From the NCBI GenBank assembly GCA_030549495.1, contig JAUIRK010000804.1, forward strand, positions 124,001 to 188,000: a DNA stretch of 64,000 nucleotides, given 5' to 3'. The translations under genes and the position numbers were made by a program. Source of the DNA: Nectonema munidae (Eukaryota; Nematomorpha; Nectonematoida; Nectonematidae). The notes under the pieces are model-generated. The model was not told where the DNA came from and did not search any database. It saw nothing but the letters and a program-made list of their open reading frames with translations. Of this stretch, positions 11,701 through 26,700 are shown one piece after another (within the stretch, counting starts at the first letter, position 1; the number at the start of each line of letters is the position of its first letter).

Positions 11701-14700
11701 GTCATATTATGAGAGATACAGATTTGTGAGAACGAATTTCCTGAGAGTTAATTTTTTTCTACGAAAATCCTTCAATATTTTTGTTTACTTAATCTAAATA
11801 TTACGTTTCAATAAATCTTGATAAGCAATTATGCATTTATTTAACTTTCAAAAGCTCTTTTAGAATACAGAATCCTTTTTCAAAGATTTCAGACTTCAAC
11901 CTTCGTTGTGAATTTACGACTCGATATTCGAAGAACGATTTTTAGAGAGGAAGTTTTTCTAGCACCTTTATAACTCACGAACGCAAATTTTGTCGAAAAA
12001 TTAAATTTATTATATTTTCACATTTAATTAGCTTATTATTTTCAGCTTTTTAATTTTATATTAAATTTTGAGCACAACTGCATTTATTTTTTCCCATTTT
12101 TTTTATTAATCTTCATATTTGTTCACAAAATTTGTATGTAATTAAAAAAACTGAAAATAATAAAAACCAGTTACAATAATTGAAAGGTTAACTTTTTTTA
12201 AAAAGCTATTTTATAATTCATTAAGTATAAATTATAGTTTTTATTTAAAGATCGGAAGCAACAATTTATATCAATTTTTTTTTAAAGGCGTTGATAAAGA
12301 ATATTATGCTTGATTGCAGAGATAAATTTCATATTTAAATTTTAAAAATAGTGATTTTTTTAAAAATCCTACCTTAAACAATGAATGTAAAGTTAGCAAA
12401 ATTCTCTGCCCTTTAAAATTGTATTCGTTTAGATTTTACACTAATTTTACCTAACAATTAAAAAATACCTTGAACCACTTAAGAAATTATAACTTTAAAA
12501 GATAACGCTTTTTATAATTTATCAGTTCACCACTTTGATGACCAGTATTTTTGAGACTAATAGTCTCCTTTCTTTTCAATAGAAAGGGCCCTTAAGAATA
12601 GTTAATCAAAGTGGATTTAATTTCCAAATCTATGATTGAATAAATTTTTTTGCAAATCTTCTTTACCTTTTCCCCAAAGTATACTTTCTTGGCCCAAAAG
12701 TTAAGTCTCATTACAAAATCTTTAATGAATTATTAATTCTGTAGATCAGGTGTGCCAAAATTAAATCACTCGATCGCCCCCTTTTGAATATTTTGTAGGT
12801 CGGATAAAAACCCTAAGATTCAAAAGACTCATATCATCCTATTTTGAAACCAACAATAACATAATAAATAATTTAAAAAGGTTTGAATGAAGTTTTTATT
12901 TAAATTTTCTTTTCCGATTTTCAAGAAACTTGACATCTCTTCTTCTTAACAATTTTATCAAATCATGAGTTAAATTCGTGGAAGCAGAAACTGTCAAAAT
13001 ATCATCTATCTGATCCGTTTTTAACTTTGTTCGATTCTTAGACTTAATGATATTCATTTCTGATAAAATTTGCTTGGGAAGATGGGGTGTAAAAAATACA
13101 TAGAACTTTTGAAACAAATGATGTTATTTTTGAAAATTTAGAAACAAAAAATTATAAAATCAATCAATCGCGTTGTAAAAGTTGTTTTTCATCAGAGAAT
13201 CACTTTGAAAGTTGATGATTTAAAGCTGAAAACCTGCTGGTAATTATGATGCATCGATCGCAAAAGGGGATGTTAAAATGGAAAACTCAAGAATTAAAGG
13301 ATTGAGTATTTTGTCAAAAATATTAGGCAGGTTACACTGTATCTCTTGGAGGGCCAATTGTCGCTCGCTGGCCATATGTTTGACACCCCTGTTCTAAATA
13401 AATCAAAGCATGCGATTAAATAATAGGTTGTTAGAGATGTGTGTAGTGTATGATGGGTAGGATTAAAGATTCTTATTTGATAGGGGGTTATAATAAAGTA
13501 ATAATTTTCATTTATATATACTTTTTGATTTTATTCATATAGTCAGAATAATCACGGTAAAATGTTTTATAATCATAAATCTCTGCAGAAAGTTGTTCAA
13601 AATTAAGGATTTGTTTAAAATAGAATGCGTCAAAAATCCTTTTTTTGTGATATGGAATCCCCAGAAGAAACTTTTTGTGAAGATTTTTTGAATTTAAATG
13701 GAATGAAGAATTCAAATAAAATTTTGAAAAAGAAAGGGTTCGCGATTTTTAAATTTTATAGATTCTCAGTTTAGCGATTTTAACAGTGGGAGGAAGATCG
13801 TCTTGATTTTCAAAAATAAATATATCCGGGATTCTTTTTTGATTCCATTTGCCCAAACAAATATCAATAACTTTATCCCATAAATTTTAATCCAACTCAT
13901 AATTTCAATCAGGTTGACTTTAATTAAAACTTTCTACGCTACTCAATCTTATTTCAATCAAAATAGTATCGCTTAATAATTAAGCAATTATTTTTGCAAG
14001 AATCATTATTTGATCCGTTTTCATTGCTAAGGCTCATTATACATGTGAAAGGGTCTAAGTAGGCTGCACTCTCTATCTATTAGAAAAATAAAAGCACTTC
14101 TTTCAGAGTCGTTCAAATAAACTCCTTAGGAAATAAACTCCCTGTCGGATTGGATTGGTGAAAATAAATTTTAAAAGTAGCTTTTAGTTTTGAATAATTA
14201 CTTAATTAATCAACAAACTAACGAACTACTATATCATATTTTTACTTTTATAAAATTTACAAAAATAATTACAAAGTTGTATTTTTGTTTTTCCCACCTC
14301 TCATCTTATTTTAAGTATCCTATCTGTATTCCTAGGCGGGCCAATTGTTGCCCGCGGGTCGTATGTTTGACAGACCCGCTGTAGATTATTATGTAATTTA
14401 CATTGAACACATGATTTATAACAAAATAAATGCTTGCTATAAAATTTTTTGATTTAACACTTTGGGATCACTCTGAGATCAGTATCCTCAGAAAAGAATA
14501 TTCTCTGCTTTATACATCAGAGTCGACATATGTTGACTTTACAAAAATAAAATATTCTGCCTTTATTAATTTTATACAAATATTCTGCCTTACATTAGAT
14601 GCCGTCTGATTATTCTGGTCGTTAACTGGTTAAAAAATTCAATTGAAAAAATTGAATTGTTAGTCCTTAAAATTGTGCCCCTCAAAAGTATTTCATCGCG

Positions 14701-17700
14701 AAATAAACTGATAAGATGACGTAATTTAATCTAAAAATTAGTTAAAAGTATGAAGTTGTTTAAAAAAGTCAAAAAATAAAGTTTTAATAAAGTTTAACAA
14801 AGTTGAAACTGACAATGGAATGAAATGTGTTAATATTTGTAAGCTCAAATGATATCAATATGTTAACTCTTTGAAGATAGAAATTTTGAAGACTAATCCT
14901 TTACTTTCTTTTTCAATGAAATTTTATATGTTTAAAACCGACGAATTTCATATCTTCCCGACACCGGTGTCTCTCTGGCCCTCAACGTGTTGAATTGTCT
15001 TGTGTAATTTTTTTTCCAGAAAATAATTGCAGAAAGTGTTTTCTTTAAACTATTTTATTATAAAATAATTTAATCTACTTAAAAATCACCAGAAATATTC
15101 TACGATTGGAGGAATGGAAACATACTATTAATCAATTTGCTTAAAAGTGTGTTGATCATCAAACCGACTGCATCAACAAACCTACCTACATGTGTTCTGA
15201 TTCGCATGAGTTGAACGGTGAATGCACATGAGATCCAGTCCTTTTTTCATTTCACCATTTGATTCCATGCTGGAATGTAAAAGGCCTATTTAGTTTTTTT
15301 GAGGGTGAATCTTTCTCATTCCCTCAAATTCGATGCAATCCGTTGGATGAAATCCCTTCAAATTTATTTGATCTATTCAAAAATATCTAAATTTTCATCA
15401 TATTTTACACTCTGTATATTTTTTTTCTAATCTTTTGATATTTTTATTTTAAAAATTCCTTGAGGAAAAATTTAAAATATAAAATTTAAATGTTCTATAA
15501 AATTTTAAAATTTCTGCATATTTAAAATTAATGACATATTATTGTCCATGTAAACCTCAGTAATTTGAATACTTAGTTTTGCAGCTTTTTGTTTTGATAA
15601 CTTTCACAATTTTTGGTAATCTAAAATTCCTCAATGTTTTAATATTTTCTCAATATTCCACTTCTTTTTTCGTAATACAATACAAATTTAAATGTTTACA
15701 ATATACAAATTAGTCTATCACTATTCCAAAATACTCAAAAGTACAACAGTTTGAGGATTGAGATCTTGAAATGTTGTTAAAAAGTTTAATATTTTTTTCA
15801 ATGATTGCAACAAATTTTAGGGAATTGCGAAAGAAGAAGAACTAGAATTTAATAGATGACATAAGAAAAAACGTTTAATAAAAAAATATAAGATTTCTAT
15901 CCAAAATGGATCTATATACACAATTAAGAATGTTAAAAAAAAATTTCAACATTCGTATGACTATCGTGTCATTTCAAAAGGCCAAAAAACAAATAGCATA
16001 GTAACTGATAACTCGTACAAGCGATAAAATTTAAAATACTCATAAAAAGTTAATTTGATGTTAATTATACGTAAAAAATTAAGTAATTCAAGCAAAACTA
16101 AATAAAGAAAGTAACAGAGATAATAGCAATATATAATCTAATAACATATGAACGATTGCGCTAAAATATGACACGCCATTCTAGTGATATTTAGCGGATT
16201 AAACGCGCTTTTGAGATAAAAGATATTTACAGTTATTACTATATTTTTATTCCTTCAAAAATTTCTTTATTTATATCGATTTAAAATTTTTATGAAATCT
16301 TTTTATTTTTAGACTAGTTCCGATAAATCCAGAAGGAAAAGCACAACCAAGGAAACTCTGATGTCATGGTGTCAAGGAAAAACGAAAAGGTTCAATGATA
16401 ATTTTTACGACTAGTTTTTTATATTGCATGTATAAGTGTATATGACACTTTGTATTACGCGATAAAAATGTGATTAAAGCTCAATTCGCGGATACTCAAT
16501 TCCAAAAATGCATCTTTGCGCAGTATATCAAGGTTGTGGTCGCTTCACACTTCCTCCTATCCTCCCTAACCAATAATAATATAACTTAATAACAACGTTT
16601 ACACCTAATTTAAAATGAAAGAAATGCACTTTTATTTATCCACATTGAAATCGTTGCTTCTACTATTTTTTCATCAAGCCCTTCGTGTTACACTCTTTAA
16701 TACAATTTGGTTGCGATATTTTTCTACTCATTTTGTACACAACTTTGTTTTTTCTTCGAATAAAGGTTACTTTTTTTTCCTTTTTTTAAATTTCCTTCTC
16801 TGAACACTTTCATGCCCAATACGATAGCAGTGCCCCTAAGAAATAACAATATGCCACTGATTTTCAGTATTTAATGTTTTCCTCAATTGGCATAATAAAT
16901 TGACAAGTGCTCAACCAATCTCTAGATGGACCTTAATGTGTACAATTTTGGAAAGCGATTGTTGGCGTTGGGATTAGTGTAGAATTAGGATCAGTGTTAG
17001 TATTAGAGTTAGTCTTGAGTTAGGTTAAGTGTTAAGACCGAGGTTAGGTTTAAAGTGCTAGCGCATTCGTACAAACATGCATTGACCTTTAATTTTTTTG
17101 ACATTTTTGTACCCAATCTTTTTTTATTTATTCGTATTAATACATGTCTGACACGAAAAAACATCTAGACATCTACATATGAATACATAGATATATACAA
17201 ACAAATAGATACATTCTACATACATATTGACTTTAAACATCCATGCACTAAAATACTTAATTCTCAAAAAAGCGGTATAGCCATAAATAGTCTTCTTTTT
17301 GTTAATCATCAAAACTTTTTTACACATTTCTGTTTTCGATTCATAAAAAGGTTAGTGATTTTGAATCTTCCAAAAAAAGTAATACCAGTATCGTAAATTT
17401 AACTACAAATTGACAAATTTTATATAATTTTTATATATATTTCATTTATCTTAATCGCCTAATTTGTTAAAGTATAACATTGAACTGTTTCTGAAGGCTC
17501 TTCTATAATTAAATTGCAAGTCATTTTTCAAATGAATAGCTGAACATGGGCCAGAGAATGTGTCAATTTTTTATTTATTTTAGGTCCCTAAGTGTGTTCT
17601 ACCAGTGATTGCAAAACTTAATATTATCTTTCTTCAAAAATATTATAACCAACTAAATAATAACAATAACTAACAATAATTGTTAACATTTTTGGGAGTG

Positions 17701-20700
17701 ATTTTTTTATATTTTAAATTTGAAAAGTAAAAAATGATCATCAAAATTAAGCATTGAAGCTCATAGACAACAGCTATTTACGTCAGTTCCAATCTCACGG
17801 AGATAATCATGAAAACTGTGGGATATGGATACTCAGAGTGAAACTAGACTTCATTATCCGCAACTGGGTTCTCACAGTTTTCGGTTTGTGATGATGATCA
17901 AATACAAGAGAACTTAAGATTGCAAAAGTAGACATTATATTGTATTCGCCTAATTATTATAATAAGTATATTATTAGGGCAGTCATAAAGTGAAACAAAG
18001 TTAAAAAGTTTTTTATTATAAAAATATAAAATAATTAAAACTATAAAAATTTTATTATAAAAAAAAGCACTATGAAATATTTTTTGAATCCAAAAAGTTT
18101 CATTTTCATAAATGCATAAATTTTTGCAGTAGGTGGGTGTGTTTTTAAAATAAAATGATATTCTTTAAGGTCTTGTGTTGATCTACTATTTTTTTAATTC
18201 GCTCTGATCATAACTAATCTGTTCTTTCCTTTGCTTCTAATCTCCTACTCTGTTACTTTTTGTTTTCATTGTTTTTAATTTGTTTAACGAAAATATGTTA
18301 AAATTCTTTCTTTTGAATATTTATGGTAGTTGCATTTCTAAAGACACTTTTCCAATTTAATGAATGAGATCACGGTTATGAGATTAAAGATTTTTAATCT
18401 TGATTAAATTTTTGTTGTATTAAATTTTTTGAAACATGTTGTACATATGACAAAAATTGCAAATTTTTAGTAAGGCGCAAAGCTATCCGGAATTTTTTCT
18501 GATTAAACAAATAATTTTTTTATAGTTCATTTATTTTGTGCTGGAAAAAGTCATTTCAATATTAGTAAATCATCTTTTGTGATCTTTGAAATCAGTTTTG
18601 TATTTTCAAAATCTAAATTCATTAAAAAGATACACTTTTAAAAATTTGATTTAGATTACCAAATGAATAAAATATAAAATATGTCAAAAATCATTGATCA
18701 AAAAGTGAAGGGTAACTTAAAACGGAAAGTACAACTTTATCTAAAGGTTAGGAAATAAATATAATTTTTTAAAAAACAAGAATGAAATTTGTATGTAAGA
18801 TCTCAGCTGAAATTAATAAACAATGAAATTCTTTACAATTTCATATACACCCAAAAATTCAACTTAACAAAGAGTTATTAAAATCTTTCAGAAAAAAAAT
18901 AGTTTGAAAATTTAACGTAAATGCCAATTTAAATAAAAATTCCAAAAAAAGTGTAAACTTTTCCATTTAGAAGTTAAAAATCTTTACTTTACAAGCATAA
19001 GTTTTTCCATTTTAAGTTAAAAAAAAGTGTCATCGTGTTAAGACAATGGAGCTAGAACAAATCACCTGCGAATAGTTCGACTCAAAGTTTTTTGTTCTGA
19101 AATATGAATAACAAAAAAAAATACGGTTTTCTAAATATGAAGTTGTTTGGATAAACATAATTTTATCTTTTACATTTATTTGTTTTTGTAGTATAAAGTA
19201 AAACAATTTTAAGTATAGCGAGTTAACGCCAAGGTTCTAAAGCATTGGGATATGCTTATGAAAATATTTATTTGAAAAATATTTGAAAAGTTTGTAGCTT
19301 TAATAATAATTTGTTAGATTATAAATAGATAGATTGGAATTAATTAGTTTTTTATTAGATAATCTGTTAGTTGCTAAAACAGGAGGAAATGCTGTAGTAA
19401 TGTCTAGAACTTTTGATTTTTTTTTTTTTTTTTATGTATTTCACAAATTCACTTGTCCTATTTCTATTAGAATCAGCAAAACGACAACAAATAATAATCA
19501 GTAAAATAATTAACATACATTTGATTAGAAAAAACGTATAGCTCACGCACAGTCACTAGACGTCAGTTCAAACCTCATAGTTTGAACACGAAAGTGGAAC
19601 TGATGAGGATTCAATAGCCCAAATCGGTCTTTCACACAGTGTACGCTTAGAGATGATGAAGATCAAATACAAGAGAACTTACCATTTCTATTTATAACTA
19701 ACACCTTGTATGCACCACAATTACAATAAGTATATCATTAGTTCCAGCAAAAATATGATCAGAAACGTGCTCTACTACTACTACTAATACATTGATTGAG
19801 ACCGTAACGGTACATTCAATACATAAGTAAAGACGAACGAGAAAATTTTTGAAATTGAAAAATATTGATTCATTTTTCATCTGGAATATGGAAATTAATC
19901 AATTTTTTGTCTCTATATATACATCCAAACTAATGAAAATTTTCTAAAATTTTTACTATTTACTATACTTTTTTTACTTATTTCTTAGACATATTTCTAA
20001 CTGTTTCAAGGTAAAATCTTACGAATGTAGTGTATAACTGAAAAGCTGGACATCGGTAAATGGGTATACTCATCCAAATTTAGAAGAACGTTAAAAACGA
20101 GTTAAATATTATTTTTTCCATGAATCTTCTCGTATTCAATACTTAATAGAACTTCTTTAATAAGCTAGTTACAATTTTTAGGTCCAAATTTTAAAAACCA
20201 TTTTGTTGAAAACATTTCAAGAGAGAATATCTCATTATAATTGACTTGCATATAATCTTGTAATTTATCTGAAAGAACACTTACTTTTGTCATTGTTAAA
20301 AAATTATCTGATCCTACAACGGCCAGGTAGATCATTTTTCTAATCGTCCAACAGCTTTTTAGGAATATCAATTTTAAACCAATTATATATATGTTTCCAT
20401 TTGCTTAAGCTTGTTAACTTGAATGCGCTCTTACATGAATCTTCTGAACCAATTAAATGTCTCTAATTCAATGCACATGATTCCACTTCTCTAAAAAGTC
20501 TGATATGTGATATCATATTAAATTTTTAGTTTATGCAAAACACCTAGACTACTTTTCCGTCTACCACTTTTCTATGTCAAAGTTAAGACAAAAACAGATT
20601 CTTTTTATAAATGTTATCAATATTATTTTGAAGATAAGAAATCTTCAGTTCCCAAGTAATTGAAAATTATAAATAAAATACATACATTTTTATAATTAAT

Positions 20701-23700
20701 TATTTTCTTGCTGTATTCTAATGAAAATACTTCAATGGATCGGAAAATTTTACTTTTTTGCAGTCATCGATTAGATGAGATGTATTTCTCATTTAATTTT
20801 AATTATTGTTATGAATCAACAATTTCTTACTTCACCCAAATTAAAATTCTCATCGAACTCAATTAGCAGATAAACATTTGGAAGTTCAATAGCCAAAAAG
20901 AATGGAAGGAAAGAGTCAAAAAGATCTCATTGCTTTCTACAAAGTCATCATTTCCATGATCATATCTCTTCTAATTCGGCTATGAATGATACATATAGTA
21001 GTGATATTTGAACATGATTAACTATTCATAATTAATAAAAGAATCATAATAAAGAATCGACTGAAAAACGCTTAACTATGATATGAGCATAATTATTGAT
21101 TTATAACACAGCTTGCATTTTGCAAAGTACATCTTATGGAAAGACATCTTCTTGAATACAATCTGGTTCGATAAAACTATCGGTTCGATTATTGTAAAAG
21201 CTTTACTTTTCACTCCATTCAGAACGTCGTCCTTAAATATATCGATATATTTGAAAGATTGTACTCTTTTCACTTTAGATTTGATACCTTTTCAGCTACT
21301 CCTTCTTTTTCAACATATGGAACATGTTTCTTCTTAACAGACACTTTTAATAGTTACCTTATCTAAATGGTAGAACTTAATAAACACTTTTTAATAAATT
21401 CTTTTTCATAGATACGGGAGTCTTTCGTAATTCAAACCACTTTGAATTCAGAAAGATACTTCCAGTTAGCTTAATAAAACGGAATCTTGCTTTATTTTTT
21501 ACATATGAATACATATTAATTGTGTCAGGCCTAACAAATCTTGGAAGAGATTTATCTGAGAACTTCACACTTGTAGTAAACTTGGATAAAAATTCTTCAT
21601 TCGTTTTTTACTTCCGTCTTCTTCAATACAATATCTAAAAATTGTGTCATTTCTACAAATTTTTACGCAAGTTCTCCATTCTAGGTTTTATCATTTATTC
21701 AGAGCACATTTTTGCCTCAACAAATATGTTGTTGCATAATCATGAAAGAATATCAGGCATAAGACTTCTGTGGATCAAAACGTAATTAAGTTTTTTTAAA
21801 ACTCCTAAATTCTGTAAGATTTTTTCGAGTTATTACTTTTAATTTTGGAGATCTATTTATAAACAACAATTGATAAAGTTTTTTTTTGTTGATTTAACAA
21901 GGATGTCTAAAATTCCCACATCGTTTTCTGAATTTTATTCCAAGGTGTTGCTTCGGAATAATAGAGATTCTTTATTCTATTCACATATAAAAAAGTGTAG
22001 TCACCCTGAGAAATTAAAGAGTAGAGTCACTGAGAGTATACAATAAAGAATTACAGATGTACTTGGCAAAGTAATATAGTATGGAGGAAAAATTAAACCT
22101 TAAAACGATTTGATTTTTTCGGTAGATAGCCTAGTGATGGGAGTGTAGATACTTGATCCATATTGTCTGATTTCGATTCCCAATCGTGGCTATCCTTACC
22201 ATCTGTCCAGCTATGGGAGATTAATCTTCCTTTTGATGCGATATCGACAACTAAAAAATAAAGTTAGAGCATAGAGTAGATTTATCGTAAAAATCTTCCA
22301 CTTGATTTGCAAACTTTACTAAGTTGCTTTTAACAAACAAAATAAGATTTTTATTCATAAATGCAGAAACACTTTCAGTTTACCCATTCAATAATTTTGT
22401 AACTCGTACTATTTAAACATTTTTGAAATTCAGAAAAATTTCTTGTATTTTTAGAAATTTAGACTTTACTTAGAGCAAGAAAAGAGATAATTTAATAATT
22501 TGTAGTTTATTTCATACTTTTATTGTTAGTATTATTATCATATGTGATCAAAATTTAGTTTTAATTTATTCTTAAAATTTAATTCGGAATGCCAAGGCAA
22601 ACTTCTTTATTATGCAATTAAATTATACTCATTCTGCAAAATTTGATTTCGGATGCCCTGAATGGTGTTGCACATAAAATATACGATTAAAGATATGTCA
22701 GTTAAAAATTTTATTGCAGTTTTTGTTATAAATCTGAGACAAATTTAGCTAATAAGTTAGAATATTAGTAATATTAAAATTAGTAATAAGTTAGACTATG
22801 TTAGTTCCAATTTTTCGAAGTACTTTCATCCTCAGGCTTTAAAATATTCCATCGTCTTAACAAATAATAAAATTCTCATTTAATAGCAACATATTTTTAA
22901 ATCAATTATCTTATACATTATAAATGCCTATTTTTCAGAGCATTGGGTAAAATCATCAAAGTTTATAGGCGAAAAAGCGTTTATACATTTAGATTTCCAT
23001 CTTTTTTGCAACAAATACCAGGATGTACAAATATGGTTAATGCATTTTGCATTATAAAATTAAGAGAAACGAGGAGTTTCCTAATCAAATGATGTGCGTA
23101 TAAGCAATTATGAACTCATAATGTCAGTAAAGTTGCTAGAAGTGAACCTATAAAGAGTAAAAAGTGAAGTCTTCGTCTAAAAGTGCTTCCTTTTATATTA
23201 AGAAAAAAATATTTCTTTATTTATTGATTGTGATTGAAAATAACTGTGGAATATGCAGAAAAATATTTTAGAAGTGGTGCCTTCAAATATTTTGAGGAAG
23301 CAGGGCTTTTAAATATATTCATCATAACTAAAGGTGGTTATTATTAATGAATTTAGACTTTTAAGAGGTAATTACATTGAACAAATATTTTAAATAAATT
23401 GGAAGTCAACATATGACAATTAACAATATTTAGACTTATAATTGAAATATTTCGATTCTTTAGATACAAGCATGTGAAGATATCCAACTTTACTGAAAGT
23501 TGGAGAAGCGGAATGGGGTTCTTAGCTTTGATACACTCGCATAGGTAAATGCTTTTTTGTTCTTTGAGAAATTCTTTTAGAAAGAATCTTTATTTTGCTA
23601 TCACAATTTCATATTCAAAGGTATCATCGAGAAGGCACAATTGCGCCACTTGTATCGAACTTGAGAAAGTAGGCTTGATGCGGGATCGAACCAAAGACCT

Positions 23701-26700
23701 TGAGTTATCGAAACCCAGTAACTAACGAATCTTACTCACGCCCCCTGAATCCCCCCACCCCCCAAATGCCAGAAGAACAAATTATTTCATTAACCATTAC
23801 ATATATTAGCTATACTCTATAACTCACTTTGCTTGTATATATTCAACCTTTTGAGGATACCTGTGATCACCAGTGTCGAAAGAAATCAAAATAGTCTAAT
23901 TTAATTCTTTTTAAATAAATTCTCCCAAGTTTTTTAAAAATTTATATGTTCTATTAATTAAATTATTCTATTATTTTAAATGTTTAATAGAATATATATG
24001 CAAATGGTTTAAAATCATTAAAATTTAGCCAATCAGATTCAATATTTTCACAAAGCTTATTTAAATAGTAAACTTTTTTTAAAAAATGTTCAAAAAATGT
24101 TTTGATTTTGGCGTAATTTAACTGGTTAAAACAAAATAATATTCGACATTTATTTATCCAATTCAATCATAGATTTTGCCTGCTAAGGCCTAGTTTATTG
24201 TAACATTTTAATATTAGGGATACAATAAAACATACAACAAGAAATTGAGGAAAAATACTAAAACTTTGACAACGAACTTCTAGACAGCCAAAGTTTGAAA
24301 AATTTGATACAGGAAAGTTAGAAGCATTCTTCATTAAATTGAGGACTAATGTTTTTAAGAATGAGCATCATTGTTCTAATTTTGAAAAAATAAACTATTA
24401 CCACCATTTTCTTTTATTTAAAACATTTATTAATATCAAAAAATATTGCCATCAGCAAAGCGGGATGGAATATTTTTCGTACATAATAATTCTGAATAAT
24501 ATTATATTTTCAAATGATCATCTCTAGGTATGAACTTTTCTCGTTTATGTGGTAAGAATTTTTTCAAAATAATTATTTAAAAATATTATTTAAAATTATT
24601 ACATGCAAATCTTGAATCCCACTTTGCTAATGTCTCTAAAATATTCAAATATATATCATTTCTTAATAATGTTGCAAAGAAAAATGAGCTAAACTAATGA
24701 CTTACCTAAACAATGTTCTGGCGGATGCATTCTAGTTTGGCCACGCTTCAAAAGTTCTAATATCCCTTGAAAGTTGAATAATACAGGCCCATAAGTGAGA
24801 AGATGGAAATCTGTAGCCCAAATGGGTACCTTATTAAAGTCTATAATATTGGTATTTTGTATTGCATTTATATAAATGATATAATAATAAAAATGAATTA
24901 TAAGAGCTTTTTGCGCTCTATTGGTATGCCATTGCGTTGCATTATGTATGCGCGCAATCCTACATTTGATTGCTTTCATCGAATAAATTTAAACTTCGTG
25001 CACAAAAGCATAATTGACAGCCATTTTATGCAAAATCATTGGTTCAAATAATAGTTTACTTCAAGATGATAGTCAAAAATTCAACTTATGCGATTTGGAG
25101 TTAATCTCAGATTTTAAAATGCAAAATTATATTTGAACTCATGACCAGGATAAATCTATAGACTTTCTTGACTTCGTCTAACAACAGTTGAGCCAGCTCA
25201 GACTGATTATCGTATTCTCAATACATCGAGAGGCAAGACTGTTCCTAGGGGAGTGGGAAACACTTGGATAACAGAAAGTGTTGAAAATTATATACGGCAA
25301 AGTAGTTATTGGGGCAGTGGGAGGGGGTTGGTGTTGTTGTTCACCACTTGCTCGATTGATAATGTGTCAAAATTTTATTCAAAATACTCTGAAAATAAAG
25401 CGCACATTAGCATGATGAAAAGAAATAGGAAATTAATATGCAAGTATTTGAAGCAAAAAATAGGTAGGTTAGAAAACTGATGTTAATGCCAAAAATGGAA
25501 AAATGAATTTAGTGTAACCTTATCTGTGTCTTGAAAACTTAAGATATGGTAGTGTGAAATCATGTTTGGGGATGAATATTAAGCATCTCATGATAGACGG
25601 AAAAGAATGATATACGAGAATATCCGATAAATGAAAAATTGAAGATTTTTTTGAACAAAATATTCTCTTGCAACATATGGATAATGTTGCAATTGTAGGA
25701 AAACAATTTTTTTGCACATTTTAAAATTTTTCAATATGTATAAAAAAATTTTAATTGATTTGATATATTTTCTAAAGTATAATTGTACTAATGAACTTTA
25801 TGTTTATTACTCTATCAAACGAAGCGTCCAATTATGAGGAACATGATAGCGCATTTTGTATTATGCATATCTTTTGGTAGAACAATGATTTGGTAATTAT
25901 TCTTAGTCTTCATCTTTCAAGCCTATTTATATGATATTACTATCATTATCCCTTGCTCTTCACAATTAATGTAGAATTATTTAATTGGTTCTTGTCTTTT
26001 CAGACCTGATACAGTGAAGTATGAAAGTTACAATCCCATTCACTGCAGACACAATCTGACAGAAGCTTTTGATATCGCTGAAAAAAAACTTGGCATCAAC
26101 AAACTTCTTGATCCAGAGGGTATGCTCATTCGCATATATTTATTTATATACATTACCTATTATCTTCATGTTGCATCTATTCAAAACTTTTTCAAATCCA
26201 AAATACCCGAAATAAGAGAGTAATACGCTCAAAAACGGAGATTCTCTCTTTTTACAAAAGTATTCTTTGCTATATTTTAAAGGGTATACGTAGTTTTATA
26301 ATTAAAGATGTTTGGATGAGGAAAACGATGCAAAGTGCCTCCAACTTCACTTTTGTTTATAAAGTGGAGAATAAAGATTTTTTTTGGAGAGAAGTTGGTG
26401 AAAAAATCTTAGTATTTAAAAGTATTTTTTGTAAATCCAGTAAAAACATCGTGAAAAAGTGCGAATTTTAAATAAATTTTAACTCTCTTAGCCATAAATA
26501 GAAGCGTTGTCATGGAGCCAGCAGTATCATATGGGCGTTATCAATTGACTTGATTGGTACTACTCTAAAGTTGCTGTTGCGAAAGTGTAGAGAAACTACC
26601 ACAAGTGACAAGCATGTGAGAACTTTTGAAGCGAAAAGTGCCACCTCAGTTTAACTAACAACAGCGGACTTTTCAGGGACAACAATACAGCTGTGTGCCA

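Noticed and set aside
20165-20371. Single short minus ORF as a stand-alone gene
   Set aside because: It is one piece of a longer decayed series on the same strand, so it is not reported as a gene of its own.
22120-22270. tRNA gene suggested by good A and B boxes
   Set aside because: No closed acceptor or anticodon stem can be formed, and the sequence continues into a repeated body. It is a SINE. The same applies to 40507 and 62778.
24803-25051. 82-codon plus-strand ORF
   Set aside because: It is the shadow of the better supported antisense exon at 24706-24840.
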